From: Maea johnstoni | Lineage: Eukaryota; Annelida; Polychaeta; Spionida; Magelonidae | DNA: 64,000 bases | Assembly (NCBI GenBank): GCA_963942565.1 | Contig: OZ012697.1 | Span: 32,848,618-32,912,617, forward strand | Direction: 5' to 3' | Shown here: piece after piece, positions 43,546-57,600 of the stretch | Layout of the letters: every line of letters starts with the position of its first letter | How positions within the stretch are numbered: the stretch's first letter is position 1 | Made by a program: the position numbers and the translations under genes | Notes under the pieces: generated by a model | Databases searched by the model: none | Seen by the model: only the letters and a program-made list of their open reading frames with translations | What the model was told of the DNA's origin: nothing

Positions 43546-44149
43546 CACACCATATGACTTAGTTTGATTACATAATGGTACGTTGAGTTGTGAAAACACA
43601 TGCTTGAATCACAAAACAGCGTGACATAAAAGAGAGAAAAGATTCTATTGTTCTAGGCCTCTTGATACAGTAAGTGTTCACCATGCAACTCTGACCCTGC
43701 TCATATTGACTGTTACAGTCTTTTTGAAAAAGCCCTATCGATTTGCCAAACAGACATTTTTTGAAAGAATGAATCAAAAATAAACAGAGCCCTGCTTTCT
43801 CTCTTGTGTGTTTTGTGGCTGGGTCAGGTTTTCTTGTTACTTATGCTGTAGACGTGGATTTACTCGTGTTCAGACATTGGGAGAAGATCGGTAAAGATTT
43901 TTCTTTATAATTTTTATTCCAATGAAAGATATATGTACATATTAGTACAAACAATATGTTAGTTATAACATAGTTTCTACAGGGAGTGAGGTATATAGCA
44001 AGTGAGGATCGGTAAAGATGCTTATATGGTTTAGACACGTGAGTTTATACACTCAGAGAAAGTGATCTGATGATCATGTAGACCTGGATTTACTTGTGTT
44101 CAGACATTGGAAGAGGATCCGTAAAGTTGCTGATAGTTTAGACATGTGA

Positions 44150-44258
44150 GTAACCCTTCCATAATGCTGAGGCTATGTTCGTTGAAAGCACAAGGACGCA
44201 AAGATTTTTGAAACTCATATAAACCCTGTCATGTTGGTATCAATTGGATAGCCTTTAA
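44150..44258 (-). mobile_element. Family P1 fragment
   Basis: AACCCTTCCATAATGCTGAGG to TTGGTATCAATTGGATAGC; truncated where an L fragment starts. Confidence 0.75.
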
Positions 44259-44261
44259 ACA

Positions 44262-44460
44262 TGCATTTACTTATTCAAATCATGTATACTATCCTTTACA
44301 ATTTCATAGGAATTATATTGAGTCAAGAAAAATTCAATTATATGCTTGAAATTGACATTTTTAGGAATTACTCGCAAACAAATCTTGGTGTCCTGAGGGG
44401 TTATTTTATAGGGTTTGGGTGTCCAAATGATGCCCAGATGCCTTGTTTGCTAAGACTATG
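44262..44460 (+). mobile_element. Family L fragment, right part
   Basis: Starts in the L interior (CATGCATTTACTTATTCAAA) and ends ATGCCTTGTTTGCTAAGACTATG. Confidence 0.75.
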
Positions 44461-45099
44461 AATATAGTACTATTGAGGCATATGTTTACTCATGTCTAGA
44501 CAAGAAAGGTGATGGATTATGTTTATTATTGCTTTAGCTATAAGCAGACTGGGAAAATTGGTCAGTGAATTGTTCGCTATGATAAAGACATACGGATATT
44601 ATATTATATATATTATATTGATATTATATGTATGATTTATACTTATGGATTTTTTTGTAAGCAGACATACAAAGATGAGAGTTTGTGTTATGTATTATTT
44701 AGACCTATATGTTTATTTGCAAGCAGACATCGGAACGTGTCTGTTGGTATTATATGTATGGTGTAGGCTTATGGATTTATTTGTAAGCCGACATGATAAG
44801 ATGACTGTTGACATTGTATAATTATGATTTTGACTTATGGATTTGTTTGTAAGAAAACATAGGAAGATGACAGTTTGTATTATATATGATGTAGACTTAT
44901 GGATTTCTTTGTAAGTTCTTTGTAAGCAGACATAGAAACATGTTGATATCATATATGATTTAGACCTGGATTTCTTTGGAAGCAGACATATTAATATGAT
45001 GACTGTTGACATTATATAATATTTAGACTTATGGATTTCTTTGTAAGAAAGATAACAGTTGGTATAATATATCCCAGGTTCTCTTGTTTCCCGCAGTTA

Positions 45100-45377
45100 G
45101 CAGGGCATCTGGGTATCATTTGGATCCCCAAACCCTCAATTTTCCCCTCAGCGCAAGCAAAATATTTTGTGAGTTTAATTTCTTGAAATGTCAACTTCAA
45201 GCATATGATTTATGTTTTTCCACCTCAATATAATTCCCATGGAATTGTATAAACTCATTTGAATCAGTAGATAAATGTGTATGCTTATAATTTAGTATAT
45301 GTGGTCTCCCTTGAAAAATAGGATTTTCCAATTGCCAATTTTTGACACTCAGTTTCTAAGTCATGGATAAGACCCTG
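45100..45377 (-). mobile_element. Family L MITE
   Basis: The complement begins CAGGGTCTTATCCATGAC (45377 downward) and ends GATGCCCTGCTAACTGCGG. Confidence 0.75.
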
Positions 45378-45577
45378 CCCACACTATTCACAAATGGAAA
45401 CTCATAATTTAGTCATACTTAATAGTATCGATATGGCATCTAACAGAAATCCAGAAAGAGCTGGGCTTCCGGTTGTTCACCTTGCAGAATTAGACAGGGA
45501 CTCTTCAAACAGAATACTGTAGTGCGATATTCCTATGGAACTCTTACCTTTCTCTCATGGTATACATTAACTCATGC

Positions 45578-46023
45578 TTAATCCTTATGTTGCTGGTGGC
45601 TAATTTTGCCAAGGGCTAAAAAAAAAGTTGTTTGTTTCCTGTAACCCTACCCTAACAAGTTTTTATTCAAAAAAATCCCTACCCTTAAGTTTTTTCCGCC
45701 CTCCTAACTCCCAATCAACGTAAAACATGCATAAAGCACACATTTCTGATCAAAAATATAATCCAAAAAAAGTTTTTCAACCGACCTACCTACCCTATTT
45801 TTCTTCAGATCGTTACAGGAAACAAACAATTTCTTTTTTAGGCCCAATACAAAATGATGCAAAAACCTGGAAAATGACTGAAACCACTGCAACTGGGTAC
45901 TCATCAGAGAGTATTCAGCGAGAGATATCTAAGGAATACCAACATGACAGGGTTAAGATGTTTTTCAACAATATTTTTGTCCTTGTGGTTTGGACGAAAG
46001 TAGCCTCAGCAGTGGAAGGGTTA
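45578..46023 (+). mobile_element. Family P1 MITE split by a family G element
   Basis: TTAATCCTTATGTTGCTGG to CAGTGGAAGGGTTAA. The G element lies between GGCTAATTTTGCCAA and AATACAAAATGATGC. Confidence 0.87.
45617..45844 (+). mobile_element. Family G MITE nested in P1
   Basis: GGGCTAAAAAAAAAGTTG to TTTTTTAGGCCC, standard interior. The host P1 sequence resumes with AATACAAAATGATGC, so the exact insertion point is readable. Confidence 0.88.
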
Positions 46024-46507
46024 AGATTTACTAAAAAAAAATAGCTTAATATACTTTTGAATAAATAAATGATAAGGCTTTATGAAGAGAAATATATTCG
46101 GTTCAAGTTGTTCATAATTCTTGGTTTAAGTAATATATACTCCATTTTCAAATATTTTTCAAATATTATTTAATTCATTGAGTTATGCTTGACATTGTTG
46201 TACCTTCCATAAGTGATTGCGTGGGTTAACCCCTGCATCGGCTAAGAATTTTAAGGCCGGAGCATATTAAAGGTATTCTCCCTATTGTTTGAGACAACTG
46301 GCTTCCATGGGGATGGGACGTGTGAGATTGATTTTGCGACTGGATCCTTTGAAACTATAAGCAGATTGGCCTGGTCACTATACACTTGTGCGGCATTGTG
46401 AAGGGCTGTCTATGTTGCCTTTGCAACTGAAATCATTGGAATTATTTCCTGACTGAATTGGGACTATTAATCAAGAGAAGGAAGTATCTAGTTCCTAGTC
46501 TTTGTCT

Positions 46508-46702
46508 CAACTTTCGTCTAATGCGCAAGAACGTAAATATTTTTGAAAACCATCCGAACCCTGTCATGTTGGTATTCATTGAAAAGCTCTTGCTGAGCAC
46601 TCTCATATGAGTACCCATTTGCTAGGATTTCAGTCATTTTTAACGTTTTTTGCATCATTTTGTATTGAACAAATTAACCAGCAGCAGCATAAAGGATTAA
46701 GT
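46508..46702 (-). mobile_element. Family P1 MITE
   Basis: ACTTTCGTCTAATGCGCAAG to CCAGCAGCAGCATAAAGG; minus orientation, outer left end lost. Confidence 0.75.
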
Positions 46703-47229
46703 TATAAAAGTGGCTTAACAAACTTTATTCTCCTCCTCTTTCCTCCCCATTCGTCTATATCTGTCTTAAGGCACAGTCATTTACACCTCTTATTCTATTA
46801 GATATTTCCATAAGTTTTAAAGGTATTATGTATATTTGACGGTACTGCATTGAAAATACTGATATGCTGTTTTGTTTGGTATTTCTTATATGTATCTTTG
46901 GGAGATGTATCAAAAAGCATAAAGCATATTTTGAAAAACATTTTGAAGGAAATTCATTCTTCAAAACCGCTGGCTCAAATATTCTGTTTCTTTATTCATA
47001 TTATTCTAAGTTCTCTGCTATAGTATTGTAGATTCAGACAATGTATTTTGAGGGAAACTAATGTGAATGGCCCGTAGAAAGCCAACAATTCTTAGCCTGG
47101 TAATATTTTCTCACTGTATAATTAATGACTGGGCTCCTGTGTGTATTAGCTATTCTGATAGTAAACTAAGCAAGCTGGACATTTATGGCATTTCATCCCA
47201 TAAAACCTGCCTCCTCTTATTAGTGCAGT

Positions 47230-47944
47230 TAACCCATTCATGTCTGGAGATCTACTGGAGAGTCGTCTGGACCTTTCAGACTTTTGAAAATAACTTTTGA
47301 ATGAATCTTAGATTTTCAAAATATTTGAAGGAGAGTTGTAGATAGAGTTCAGATAAACAATTCTCCTTTAAATATTTTCTAAAAATTGCTTTTGTTAGAC
47401 AGATCTCACCAAAATTGTCAGGACATATGTAAGCCATTCATATTTATACCTGGAGATTTCCTTTACAAAAGTCGTCTGGACCTGTAAATGTTTCGAAAAT
47501 AACTTTAGAAAGAATCGTAAATTTTCAAAATATTTGAAGGAAAGTTGCAGATAGAGTTCAGATAGACAATACTCCTTCAAATGTTTTCTAAAAATTGCTT
47601 TTGTTAGAAAGATCTCACCAAAATTGTCAGGACATGTAACCCATTCATATCTGGAGATCTATTTGAGCAGTCTCGTCGGGACCTTTCAGACTTATGAAAA
47701 TAACTTTAGAATGAATCATAAATTTTCAAGATATTTGAAGGAGGGTTGAAAATAGAGCTCAGATGAACATAACTCGTTCAAATATTTTCTAAAAATTGCG
47801 TTTGTTAGAAAGATCTCACTAAAATTGTCAGGACATGTCACCCATTCATTCATGTCTGGAGATCTAGCCAGTGTTGTATCAAACAAGTCTCCTTCAAATA
47901 TTTTCTAAATGTTGCTTTTGTTAGAAAGATATCACCCAAATTAT
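47230..47944. repeat. Family P2 MITE in tandem, three units plus a partial
   Basis: Units of about 205 bp start near 47230, 47431, 47638 and 47838, each with CATTCAT-TCTGGAGAT, CGTC-GGACCT, TTTCAAAATATTTGAAGGA, AAATATTTTCTAAAAATTGC and TCACCAAAATTGTCAGGACAT. Tandem rather than dispersed arrangement is unusual for a MITE. Confidence 0.85.
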
Positions 47945-48005
47945 CAAATGTTCTAACTATTAAGATATAGTTTTGTATTACTATTATAAATTTTTCCACA
48001 CTTCT

Positions 48006-48110
48006 TACTTGTGTTTTAGGCACCAACATAATGTTCAAAACTAGCAAGTAGTTTAAAATGATTTTTACTTGCCCAACATAATTTTCAACTTGCCCGCTTG
48101 CCCTGCAAGT
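48006..48110. repeat. CTTGCCC repeat stretch
   Basis: TTTACTTGCCCAACATAAT and CAACTTGCCCGCTTGCCCTG; related to 8292-8740 and 25640-25860. Confidence 0.4.
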
Positions 48111-48166
48111 ACTCATGTAAGTGCCTGTGTATATTTTATTTCTAACTTGTGTTTATTTTATTTCAG

Positions 48167-48329
48167 GAGAGGGAGTGGAGGCAGGAATGGAGTTACCATG
48201 GAAGAAAGATGTCGTACAGTCAGCACCACAATACAGCAGGAAGTTACCAATCTCTGCCAATAGGTGGCACTAGAGGCTGTGAGGGAAGAGGCCATGTTTC
48301 CGTTACCTTCCAAGACAGTCTTTCATCAG
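48167..48329 (+). CDS. SFI1-like gene, exon a
   Basis: Acceptor TTTATTTTATTTCAG before 48167; donor CATCAG then GTACAA at 48330. 163 bp, entering in phase 0 and leaving one base (G) that pairs with AT of the next exon to give Asp. It encodes EREWRQEWSYHGRKMSYSQ through VTFQDSLSS. An in-frame ATG at 48209 could be the start if upstream sequence is untranslated. Confidence 0.75.
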
Positions 48330-48420
48330 GTACAATGGGGCTACTTTTTCATTTTCTTCTTCTTTTTCTTCCTCTTCCTTTTCTTCTTCTTCGTTGTCTT
48401 TGTTTTCTTAGAATTAATAC

Positions 48421-48504
<84 letters not shown>

Positions 48505-48574
48505 CATCATCATTATCATTATTATTATCATTATAATTATTATTATTATAATTATTATTATTATTATTATTATA

Positions 48575-48621
<47 letters not shown>

Positions 48622-51600
48622 CATCATTGTTATTATCATTATTATTATTATTATTATTATCATCATTATTATAATTATTATCAATATCATTATGATTATG
48701 ATTATTAATAATAGTGTTATTATCAAATTTGTTAATATTGTCACCATCATTCTCTTTATTATCATAGGTAATGTTATAAGACAGCAAAAAGGAAATATTA
48801 CAAAACATGAATCACAGGCACTTTTTTTTTTAAAGTAAACAAAATCATAAAAGTATCTTTTCTCCTCTTTTCAGATCACAGAATGGATGGACAATTTCAG
48901 AGATTTGGACGCTCGAAAGTCTACTCTTCGAGGAATGTACCACAGGGATACGATTTCTCAGCTGCAAGCAGGGACTCCAAGAATAACTATGATTTCTACG
49001 ATTTCCACAGAGATGGCATTTACCATATGGGAAGTTACGATGATTCTGGAAACCAGGAAGCACTGAGCCGAACGTATACCGAGAGGCAACGTAACTATGC
49101 AAACACTTCAACTGGATTATACCAAGATGGCCGCCGATTGGATTTAGAGCGAAGCAAATCTCAAAATGGCTGCCATGATAGACTGGGTCTTGAAAAGATG
49201 ACACCAGGATACCAAAATGGTAACCAAAAATATCAAATGGGGTACAACTATGACCAAATGTCTTACACATCAGGAATCCAAGATGGCCGCCATTATTCTA
49301 AAGCTGATGTAAATTATAGTGATAAAGATAAACTTTCAGGACAATCCGATTCTGAATCAAATTATAATCAATACCATACAGAAAGGTTTGGTAGTAATAG
49401 TCATATACAGCGACCTATAGATGTCAGTGGAGAATTTTCAAAGGCGAACTCTGTGTTGTATAAAAATGAAGCAGCAGAGTACTTTATGCCGGGATGTAAC
49501 AGTGATCAGGATCTACAAAAACATAGGGAGAGATTGCTGCAAATAAATTATGAGATAGACACCTTGGATCGTGAGATACTTAGTAATCATGGTGAGATAC
49601 CAAACACTCATGAGATCAATACTCTGGATTGTGAGAGACTGAGTACTTATAACGAGATACCTGATAATTATGATATTGATACTCTGGGTCAGGAGATACG
49701 TAGTACTCACAGTGAGATACAGAGTTCTCAAGGTGGGATGCGGAGTACTCAAGGTGAGATATGGATTAATCAAGGTGAGTTACGGAGTACTCAAGGTGAG
49801 ATATGGGGTACTCATGGTAAGATACCTAACAACTGTGAGATCAGTTCTCTGAACCAAGAGAAAATGGGTATTCATGGTGAGAAACCTAAGACTTATGAGA
49901 TAGAAACTCTGGACCGTGAGCTTCTTGGTACTCACAATGAGAAAAGTGATAATTGTAATGGCAGTGAGTTCACAGAATATCTCAACCAGAACTTATCATC
50001 CACAAAGGAAGTACCGCAGGAAGTAGAGGGTTTTTCTATACGTCCATCAGGTGTTTTTTCTAGTCATTTAGACATGAAAAATTGCTCAAGCCAAACCAAA
50101 AATTCTCACCTGAACTCGTTGAATGGTTCTCACAGTGTCTCATCAAGTTATACTCATAGTTCTCACGAGAACTGTGAGAAAGTGAGCAGGGACAAGCTAG
50201 TGGCAATGAGAAAGCTTCACTATAGTGGTGCAACGAATCATGGATCCATAGGTGGAGATTCTAGCAATTCAAATGAAGATGGATGTGATACTTTTCCACT
50301 AAGAAACACTACAAGACGTATGCCTAAAACATGCAACAATTCTCCACTCTTAGAAGGAGGGAGCAACATTGAAACAAGGAATTCCAATGATATGGAGTTA
50401 ATTGGGGAAAAGATAAATTCAGAGAATTTTATTGATTCTACAAAATCTGCCGATAGTGGGGTAATTTCATCTTCAAGACCTGGAGTTCCTCGACTCCTTG
50501 GAACTGTAACGAGAAGTTACAGCAAGGGTCAGAGTTCAAGGTCGTCCATTTCATCTGAGGGGTCAAATTATAGCAGCTCAAGGTCAATGTCAAGGTCACA
50601 GCGAAATGGAAATCACAACATTAAGGTTCAGGACAACATTTGTATGAATAAAAAACAGCCATGTGCCAAAGTGAATCCCAAACAATCTAATCTATATTAC
50701 AGTCCTGGAGCTTTGAAAATAGAGGAACTTTTATCAGAAAGTGACAAAAACAAGATGGCCGACAGGGAAGGTGCCGATTCGGTAGCGATCCCCGATATGG
50801 ATGTGGAACCGGAGTTATCGTTTTCCGATAGTTCCGATAGTGGCGAGGATGTGAATACTCTACTTAACCGATCTCAGGAACTCAAATCTCTGATTCTAGT
50901 TTCGCATAATGAGACAAGGTCGTACCAACCTCTGTCACCCACGGGTCGTGATATTGTACACTCTCCACGACGCGTCGTCTCTCCGCCGCGTTCATACAAT
51001 CCCAGGGGGCGCCACCGGAGGTCTCATTCACGGGAGCGCGTGATTGGTCAGTTTGATTTGGATAATAGTCGACTGACAGTGACGTCTATCAAGACAACCA
51101 CCTTTGAGGATTCCTACGCTGTTCCCTGTGAGACTGATTATCCCAAGGTGAGAGGTCTTATTCTTTACAAGTTAAACAATTCAATGCTGCTGGTGGCTAA
51201 TTTGGCCAATACTAATTGATAGAGTAAACCTAAAAAATCACTGAAATCCTGGCATCATGGTCTTAGCTGGGTGTTTATTGGACACAAAACTCACCCTTCA
51301 GGACACCCAAAGTATTTTGTGAGGAATTTCTTAAAATGTCAATTTCAACCATATAAATGATATTTTTTTACTCCAATAAAAACGTGCCGTCTATCAGAGC
51401 ATCTCTTTAAGAAATATTTGAAATTGAAAAGATAAGAATCAACCAAAAATTCTTCCTTCACATATTTTGTGAATTTATTCCTGCTTTTTTAAACTTTTAG
51501 CATTCCGGTGGCAGATTAAGTTGTGAGAGTTCTGATAGTGCTAAACTAATTAGGTCCCTGGGGAGGGGGGCTGGGGGCAGACTGTATCATTAAAGGTAAT

Positions 51601-54600
51601 GTTAAAATATTGTATTGTATCGCAAAAAAAATCAAGACTGCTATTTCTTTTAAACACATACAAAAATTCAAATAAAACATTGCTTTTTTTCTTTTAGAGT
51701 ACTGGTGTCAGGTTAAGTCAAGAGAGTTCTGACAGTTACAATAAGCTGGCTAACACACAATGGACGTTCCGTCTGGTCCAGGCCCTCTACAGTGGTGACC
51801 CTCAAACCAGTCACAGACTCATCTTGCAGGTAAGAAAAACACCCGCAGGCACAAAGTAGCTCAGTTGGCTATGTGTTGGACTAGTAATCAGTAGGTCGCT
51901 GGTTCAATTCCTGGCGTGGACACTTTAGTCTGTCCTTGGGCAAGACAGGTTATTCTATATTGCCTCAGTCTACCCAGCTGAAAAATGGGTAACTAGCATT
52001 ATGGAAGCTGCTCTGGAATATACCTTGGGGGATTGAAATGATCTCTGTGTGTGCTGGTTAGGGACGGAATGTTGTATGAACCCTTCAGTGGATACAAGAC
52101 TGTAAACCGAATACCTTTACCTTTACCCAAGTGATCAATCCATAAAATTTGTATATTTGAATCTTGGAGTCTATCCTCATATTTTAGTATCAGTTATCAG
52201 CAATAGGTAGCAGCACTGTCTCATCTTGTAAGAAAAGGACCCATTTGATCTATCCATAAAATTTGTTTCATTTGCATGTTCATATTTTAGTATCACTCAT
52301 CAGAAATAGGTGGCAGCACTGCTTAGAACAATGCTACATACTCCACTACTTGGTGATTATTGCATCAGGTTCATAGTCTTAGCCAGAGGGCGTCTGGGTG
52401 TCATTTGAACACCCTAACCCTCAAAAATCACCTTTAAGGACACCCAAAGATTTTTGTGAGGAATTACTAAAAATTTCAATTTCAAGAATATAATTGAATT
52501 TTTTCACCTTAACATAATTCGCATGATAGTGCATAAGGATTAAATACATATTTATGGTTGTAATTTGAGTATGGTTGTAATTTGAGTATACCATGGTCTT
52601 TCTTGAAAAATCGGATGCCCAAAACCTGACCCTGGGTAGGTCATAAACATAACTTAGATGAATCTTTTACTTATTCATATTTATTCTTTATTCCTTATTC
52701 ATTTATTTTAAAATATGATATTATTACTAAAATGAATCTTTCACTTATTCATTTTTATTCATTATTCTTATTTATTTATCATAATTGTAATTTATGTTCC
52801 TGCAGGCGAGATGCTTTCGTCGCTGGCGTACGCTTGTCAGAGAAGAGAGGATACAGAGACAGGATCAAAAACTACTACTTCATAAGTAAGTCTCAAAATA
52901 ACCTATTTATACATGCATTGCACAAAAATGGTCTGATCGATTTGCTAATATCATTGTGGTCAGAGCAATATTTAGAAAAATATTCGAAGTGGAATGTAAT
53001 ACAATACAATATTGATACTTCTACAACAATGAAATAATTAACAATGTTTCTTATGATTACTGCCTGCTTTCCAAGTGCCTTACTTTGTTAAATTTAGCAC
53101 TATCAGCTCAAAATGTTTGCAAGTACATTGAGATAGCATACTTTTATTCTGCAGAGACATTCAGAAAGCAGATATGCTAACATTTTATACTGTTAAATGG
53201 TATATAATTGTACTACAATGACGTATTGCAGAACTTAAATGATACAGTATATATCCCCATTTGATATCAGTATGTTGTGTCTGTATTAGTGTTTTATTTT
53301 CCTTAATTGATACTTTCAGGGCAGAAACTTTCCATCGCAGGCGTTTGTTGCAGCGATGCCTGTCTTTGTGGTGGGAGAATGTTAGTGTGCAGAGCCGACA
53401 CCAGAGGGCTGTGGAGTTGTACCGGCAGCGCACCCTACGGAAGGGTTTTCGGGCATTGCAGTGGGCAGTGGAACAGAAAAGGGTTGTAGAGGATATTCTG
53501 CAGGAGACGGCCAGGAAACTGCAACTACAGAAACATTTTAAAACGGTAATTATTTTTGGTTATGTAGTTCTATTTGGGATACCAATTTTGTAGGCCCAAA
53601 ATTTTTGTATTTCTTATTTGGGTTACCAATTTTGTATATGTAACATTTTGAGATTTCTTATTTGGGATACCAAATTTGTAGGCCCAGAGTTTGAAGATTT
53701 CTTATTTGGGATACCAAATTTGTAGGCCCAAAATTTTTAAGATTTCTTATCTGGCATACCAAATTTGAAGATTTCTGATTAGGGATACCAATTTTCTAGG
53801 TCCAACATTTTAAGATTTCTTATTTGGGATACCAATTTTTTTAGGCCCAAAATTTTAAGATATCTTATTTGGGATACCAATTTGGTAGGCCCAAAATTTT
53901 AAGATTTCTTATTTGGGATACCAATTTATAGGCCCAAGTGTCAAGTTTTTGTTATTCCGGGAACTAATTTTGGGGGCCCAAAATTTCAACATTTTTTATT
54001 TGGCCCAAAATCAATATAATACAATTTAGAATCAATCTAATTTCAATAGATCGGTTTTGGCTTTTTTAATCTTTTATTTTGCTCTCAAGGAAGAGGAAAA
54101 ACTATCATCTGTGCAGTAAAGAGGCAGTTTGATATAATGAAATATAAATAAATAAACACAGTATTTCAGATTTCACGAAATAAATGAATTTTATTATATT
54201 TTATTGCATAGCCTCCTGGCATACTGGCCTATAAATAATACAAAAAATAAATACTCATGCAATAATAATCAGCATTTAAAATAACATCTTGTAATATGTA
54301 CAGTAGGACAAATTTTTAGGTGTAGTAATTTGATGTGATTGTGGCAAAACATAAAGTACTTAACCTTCTTATACATCGCAATTTTGGTTGAACATTCTTA
54401 ACCAAAGCAAATATTGGAGTTCTGGAGGACTTACAAATCTTCCAGAAGTTTATTGCACATTTATACTATATTCCCAAATTGTTTACAAAATAAACACACT
54501 TTTCAAAGGGAAATAGGAAAATGAAGGGGATAACATTATGTCATACTCTGTATTTTCTTGATTTCATTTATACTTTTAATCCATGTAGAACCCCATAACA

Positions 54601-57600
54601 GCTTGGCTATTTCAATAATATTTTCATGATCAAAGCATATACTGAGCAGCATAATAGCTTGTCTTTCTACACCTGTACACAAAAATTAAACTGCACATCA
54701 AAGCCATTAGTTCAGACATAAACGCTACCTATTTTCCCGTTTCTGATTTCATTATGACTGTAGCGTTTAGTGTAAAGCCTTATAAATTACGTTAGCACTC
54801 TTCCGCAGAGATTTTGGGCGGAAGCATATTCAATTATATTCATAAAATGTTACCATTTAAACACGATTCATACACGTTTCGTCTCTCTATTTGGTAGAGG
54901 GACATTCTATTTCAATCATTTCGCGAATAAAATTGAAGAATCACATGTTTATTTGATCAATAAATACGACTTTATACTTACATGTACGAGTTCGCGAGAT
55001 TTAAGAACTTAAAACTGAAAACGAGGCTTAATACATTATGAGTTCATTTTCAAAATGGCGGCTCACGTATTGCAATCTCGGTTGTAGGTAAATAAATACG
55101 TCTTTCCACCACCTTTTCACTTATTGACATACTGACATGTATGTGTTTCGTTAGCGAGTGGTGTATATTACATATTTATAAACTTAAAGTACTAGTAATG
55201 GGTACCCAGGTCATTTCTGGGATGTTATACATAGAGTATTTGTAGATTAAAAACGCATAATAAAAGTGTAGTATTCCTAGTAGTAAGCGAGATACAGAGC
55301 ATAATTGCTCTGACACCCATAAAATACACCGATGGCGGCAAAACTTGGCTGTGACGTCACGGGTGGCCTTCATGCAGGATGGCGTCAAATCATATCGCAT
55401 GGAATTATATATTGACATATTGCTTTGGGCTGCCTCTTGGTCCAGGAGTGTCCAATTTCTACATCAGTTATATTGTTTTAAAGCATTAAAAGTGCTCTAT
55501 TACTTGATAAGTTTTTGTGACGATTGGTCGCATAAAATAGCATTTGACAGCATTTTAGGGTAGTCCCTACATCACATGAAATTGCTTTATATAGGATAGG
55601 CCTAACGCAATTGTCTCCTAAGCTTGACAATAAGAACTGTCCCAGGTTAAGATACTTGTAAAATTAGTGGTTTTGTCAAATGTTGAATAAATGTACTTAT
55701 TACGAATTTCCAAAAAAATACACAACTATTCGATCCTTACATGTCCCACTCTCAGCTGAATAGATCGACATTTGCGATTCCTTCTTTCACCTAAACTTAA
55801 GTCTGTCTGACCCAAGCTTAACCGAACGGTCTCTCCTCTTTGGTGTATATGCAATACAAACTTGATAAACCTCTTGGGAGCACTAAGTCGAGTTTTATAA
55901 ACATACTTTCTGCCTCAACTCCGCAAAACGTAGATTTTGCCCATTATGTGCCCATGGAAATTACGCACGACATCGCTCACATTTCAGTTGTACCGCTCAA
56001 GTTTAATTTGCAATGGGCCAATTTTACAATGGTATTCATGAGCAAATTCAATATTTTGCTGAGTTGAGTCATAAAAATATATTTATATACATACATAAAT
56101 GACAAAAGTGTTTTGAGAGGTTTGCCAAGTTTGGATGCCAGTGGCGAACACGCACTTTTTGTAACAAAACAAGGAAAAACGGTCAGTCAAGCTTGGGTCA
56201 GACAGACTATAGAATTAATATGATATATGCTTTGTCATTGTTCATAAACAGTGACAAAGGACCACTTTTTGAAAAAAAATAATGGCACTAAATGGCCTTC
56301 ATTCATTCATTCATTCCAACCCAACCACGCCCTCAAAAATACGTTACGGTACTGAAATGTACTTTGAGCTTAATGTAGCTCTACATTTCGGCTAGCTCAA
56401 CATGTCACTTCCGATTTCTCGGCCGTTTGCGGTCGGATTTTAACGAAATAAACATCGCTATTTTCACAATTAAATATCCTTTTTAGATATAAATTATCAT
56501 GAAAATTCCGTAATCCACATTGAAGTGGCAGCGAGGGAAGTCGACCATGTCTTCATGTGACAATGTCTGCCTATTGAGGCCATAATAAATGCCGTTGTTG
56601 TGTTTTACTAGCGATTTCTCAGCCGTTTCTGGGTTGATTTTTACGCGACAAAGTTTGTTTGGACCGCGGATAGATATTCCATAAGCATATACAATATGAG
56701 GACAATCACTTTATTAACGATGAAGCAGCATCGAGGAAATGACAGCAATGTTTACGAGCGACTATTCCGCTCAGTGTAAAAAGAGATGACCTAAATCTTT
56801 GAAGGCCACCCTTTACGTCACTGCTGCATAGCCTCGTCTTCAGTCGTTTTTCGGCGGGAGATTTTTTTCTCAAAATTGGCGCTTTGAAATCAAAAGATAA
56901 AATACTAAACATAACTTTTTTGTTCTTCAATCAACTTACTTATATTTTATTAGTAATGAAGATCATACTTTCGAAAAGAAAAATGTATCTTATTTACCAG
57001 TTACTAGTACTTTAAGAGGGTCCAAAATTGTTATAGACACGAGATTTCAGTAAAAGTTGAATGCTACATACAGTGCTATAGGGAATCTACCACTTTTCAT
57101 TGAACCTTACATGCATGAAAAAGACGTCGGCAGTAAAAACATCTCATGCATACGTAAGGTTCAATATTATTGAACTACAAAGCCATGTGCCTGCCGAACT
57201 CATTACCTTATGTGTGCAAAGTTAACATGATAAACTGTATTGAAAAAGATGGAGAAATGTTTATAAGAATTCAACTAAAACTCCCTATAGATAATTTTGT
57301 AGATTTATGATTATTAATATTCATACTTCAAAATGTGATAGATTCAGATGGCAGTTTTCAAGCATGCATTTTGTTATGAAATAATTGAATGTTTAGAGTA
57401 TGGTGATATGAACTGCCGTGGAATTGTCATAACATTTTTTGTTAATCGTATTTATTCCAGTGGAAATGCCGTGCAGACCTTCAACAGAAAGCACGATTAC
57501 AAGAAGCTTTCGGCCAATGGCGTCACTTCAAGCTACACGGGGAGCGCATGCGCTTATTGGAGAACCTAGCCAATCGGCACATCCTCGGGAAATCCTACAG

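Larger units (their letters stand above)
43843..45075. repeat. Degenerate minisatellite, 65-75-bp and related units
   Basis: The motif GTAGAC(C/G)TGGATTTACT(T/C)GTGTTCAGACATTGG at 43848 and 44080 (quoted here in degenerate form) gives way from about 44630 to five or six units of TTATGGATTT(C/A)TTTGTAAG-CAGACAT. P1 and L fragments are embedded at 44150-44258 and 44262-44460. Confidence 0.7.

Noticed and set aside
48883-51219. Complete intronless gene ending at 51219
   Set aside because: The last 24 codons are P1 MITE sequence. A consensus donor at 51148 and an in-phase acceptor at 51697 show that the coding exon stops at 51147.
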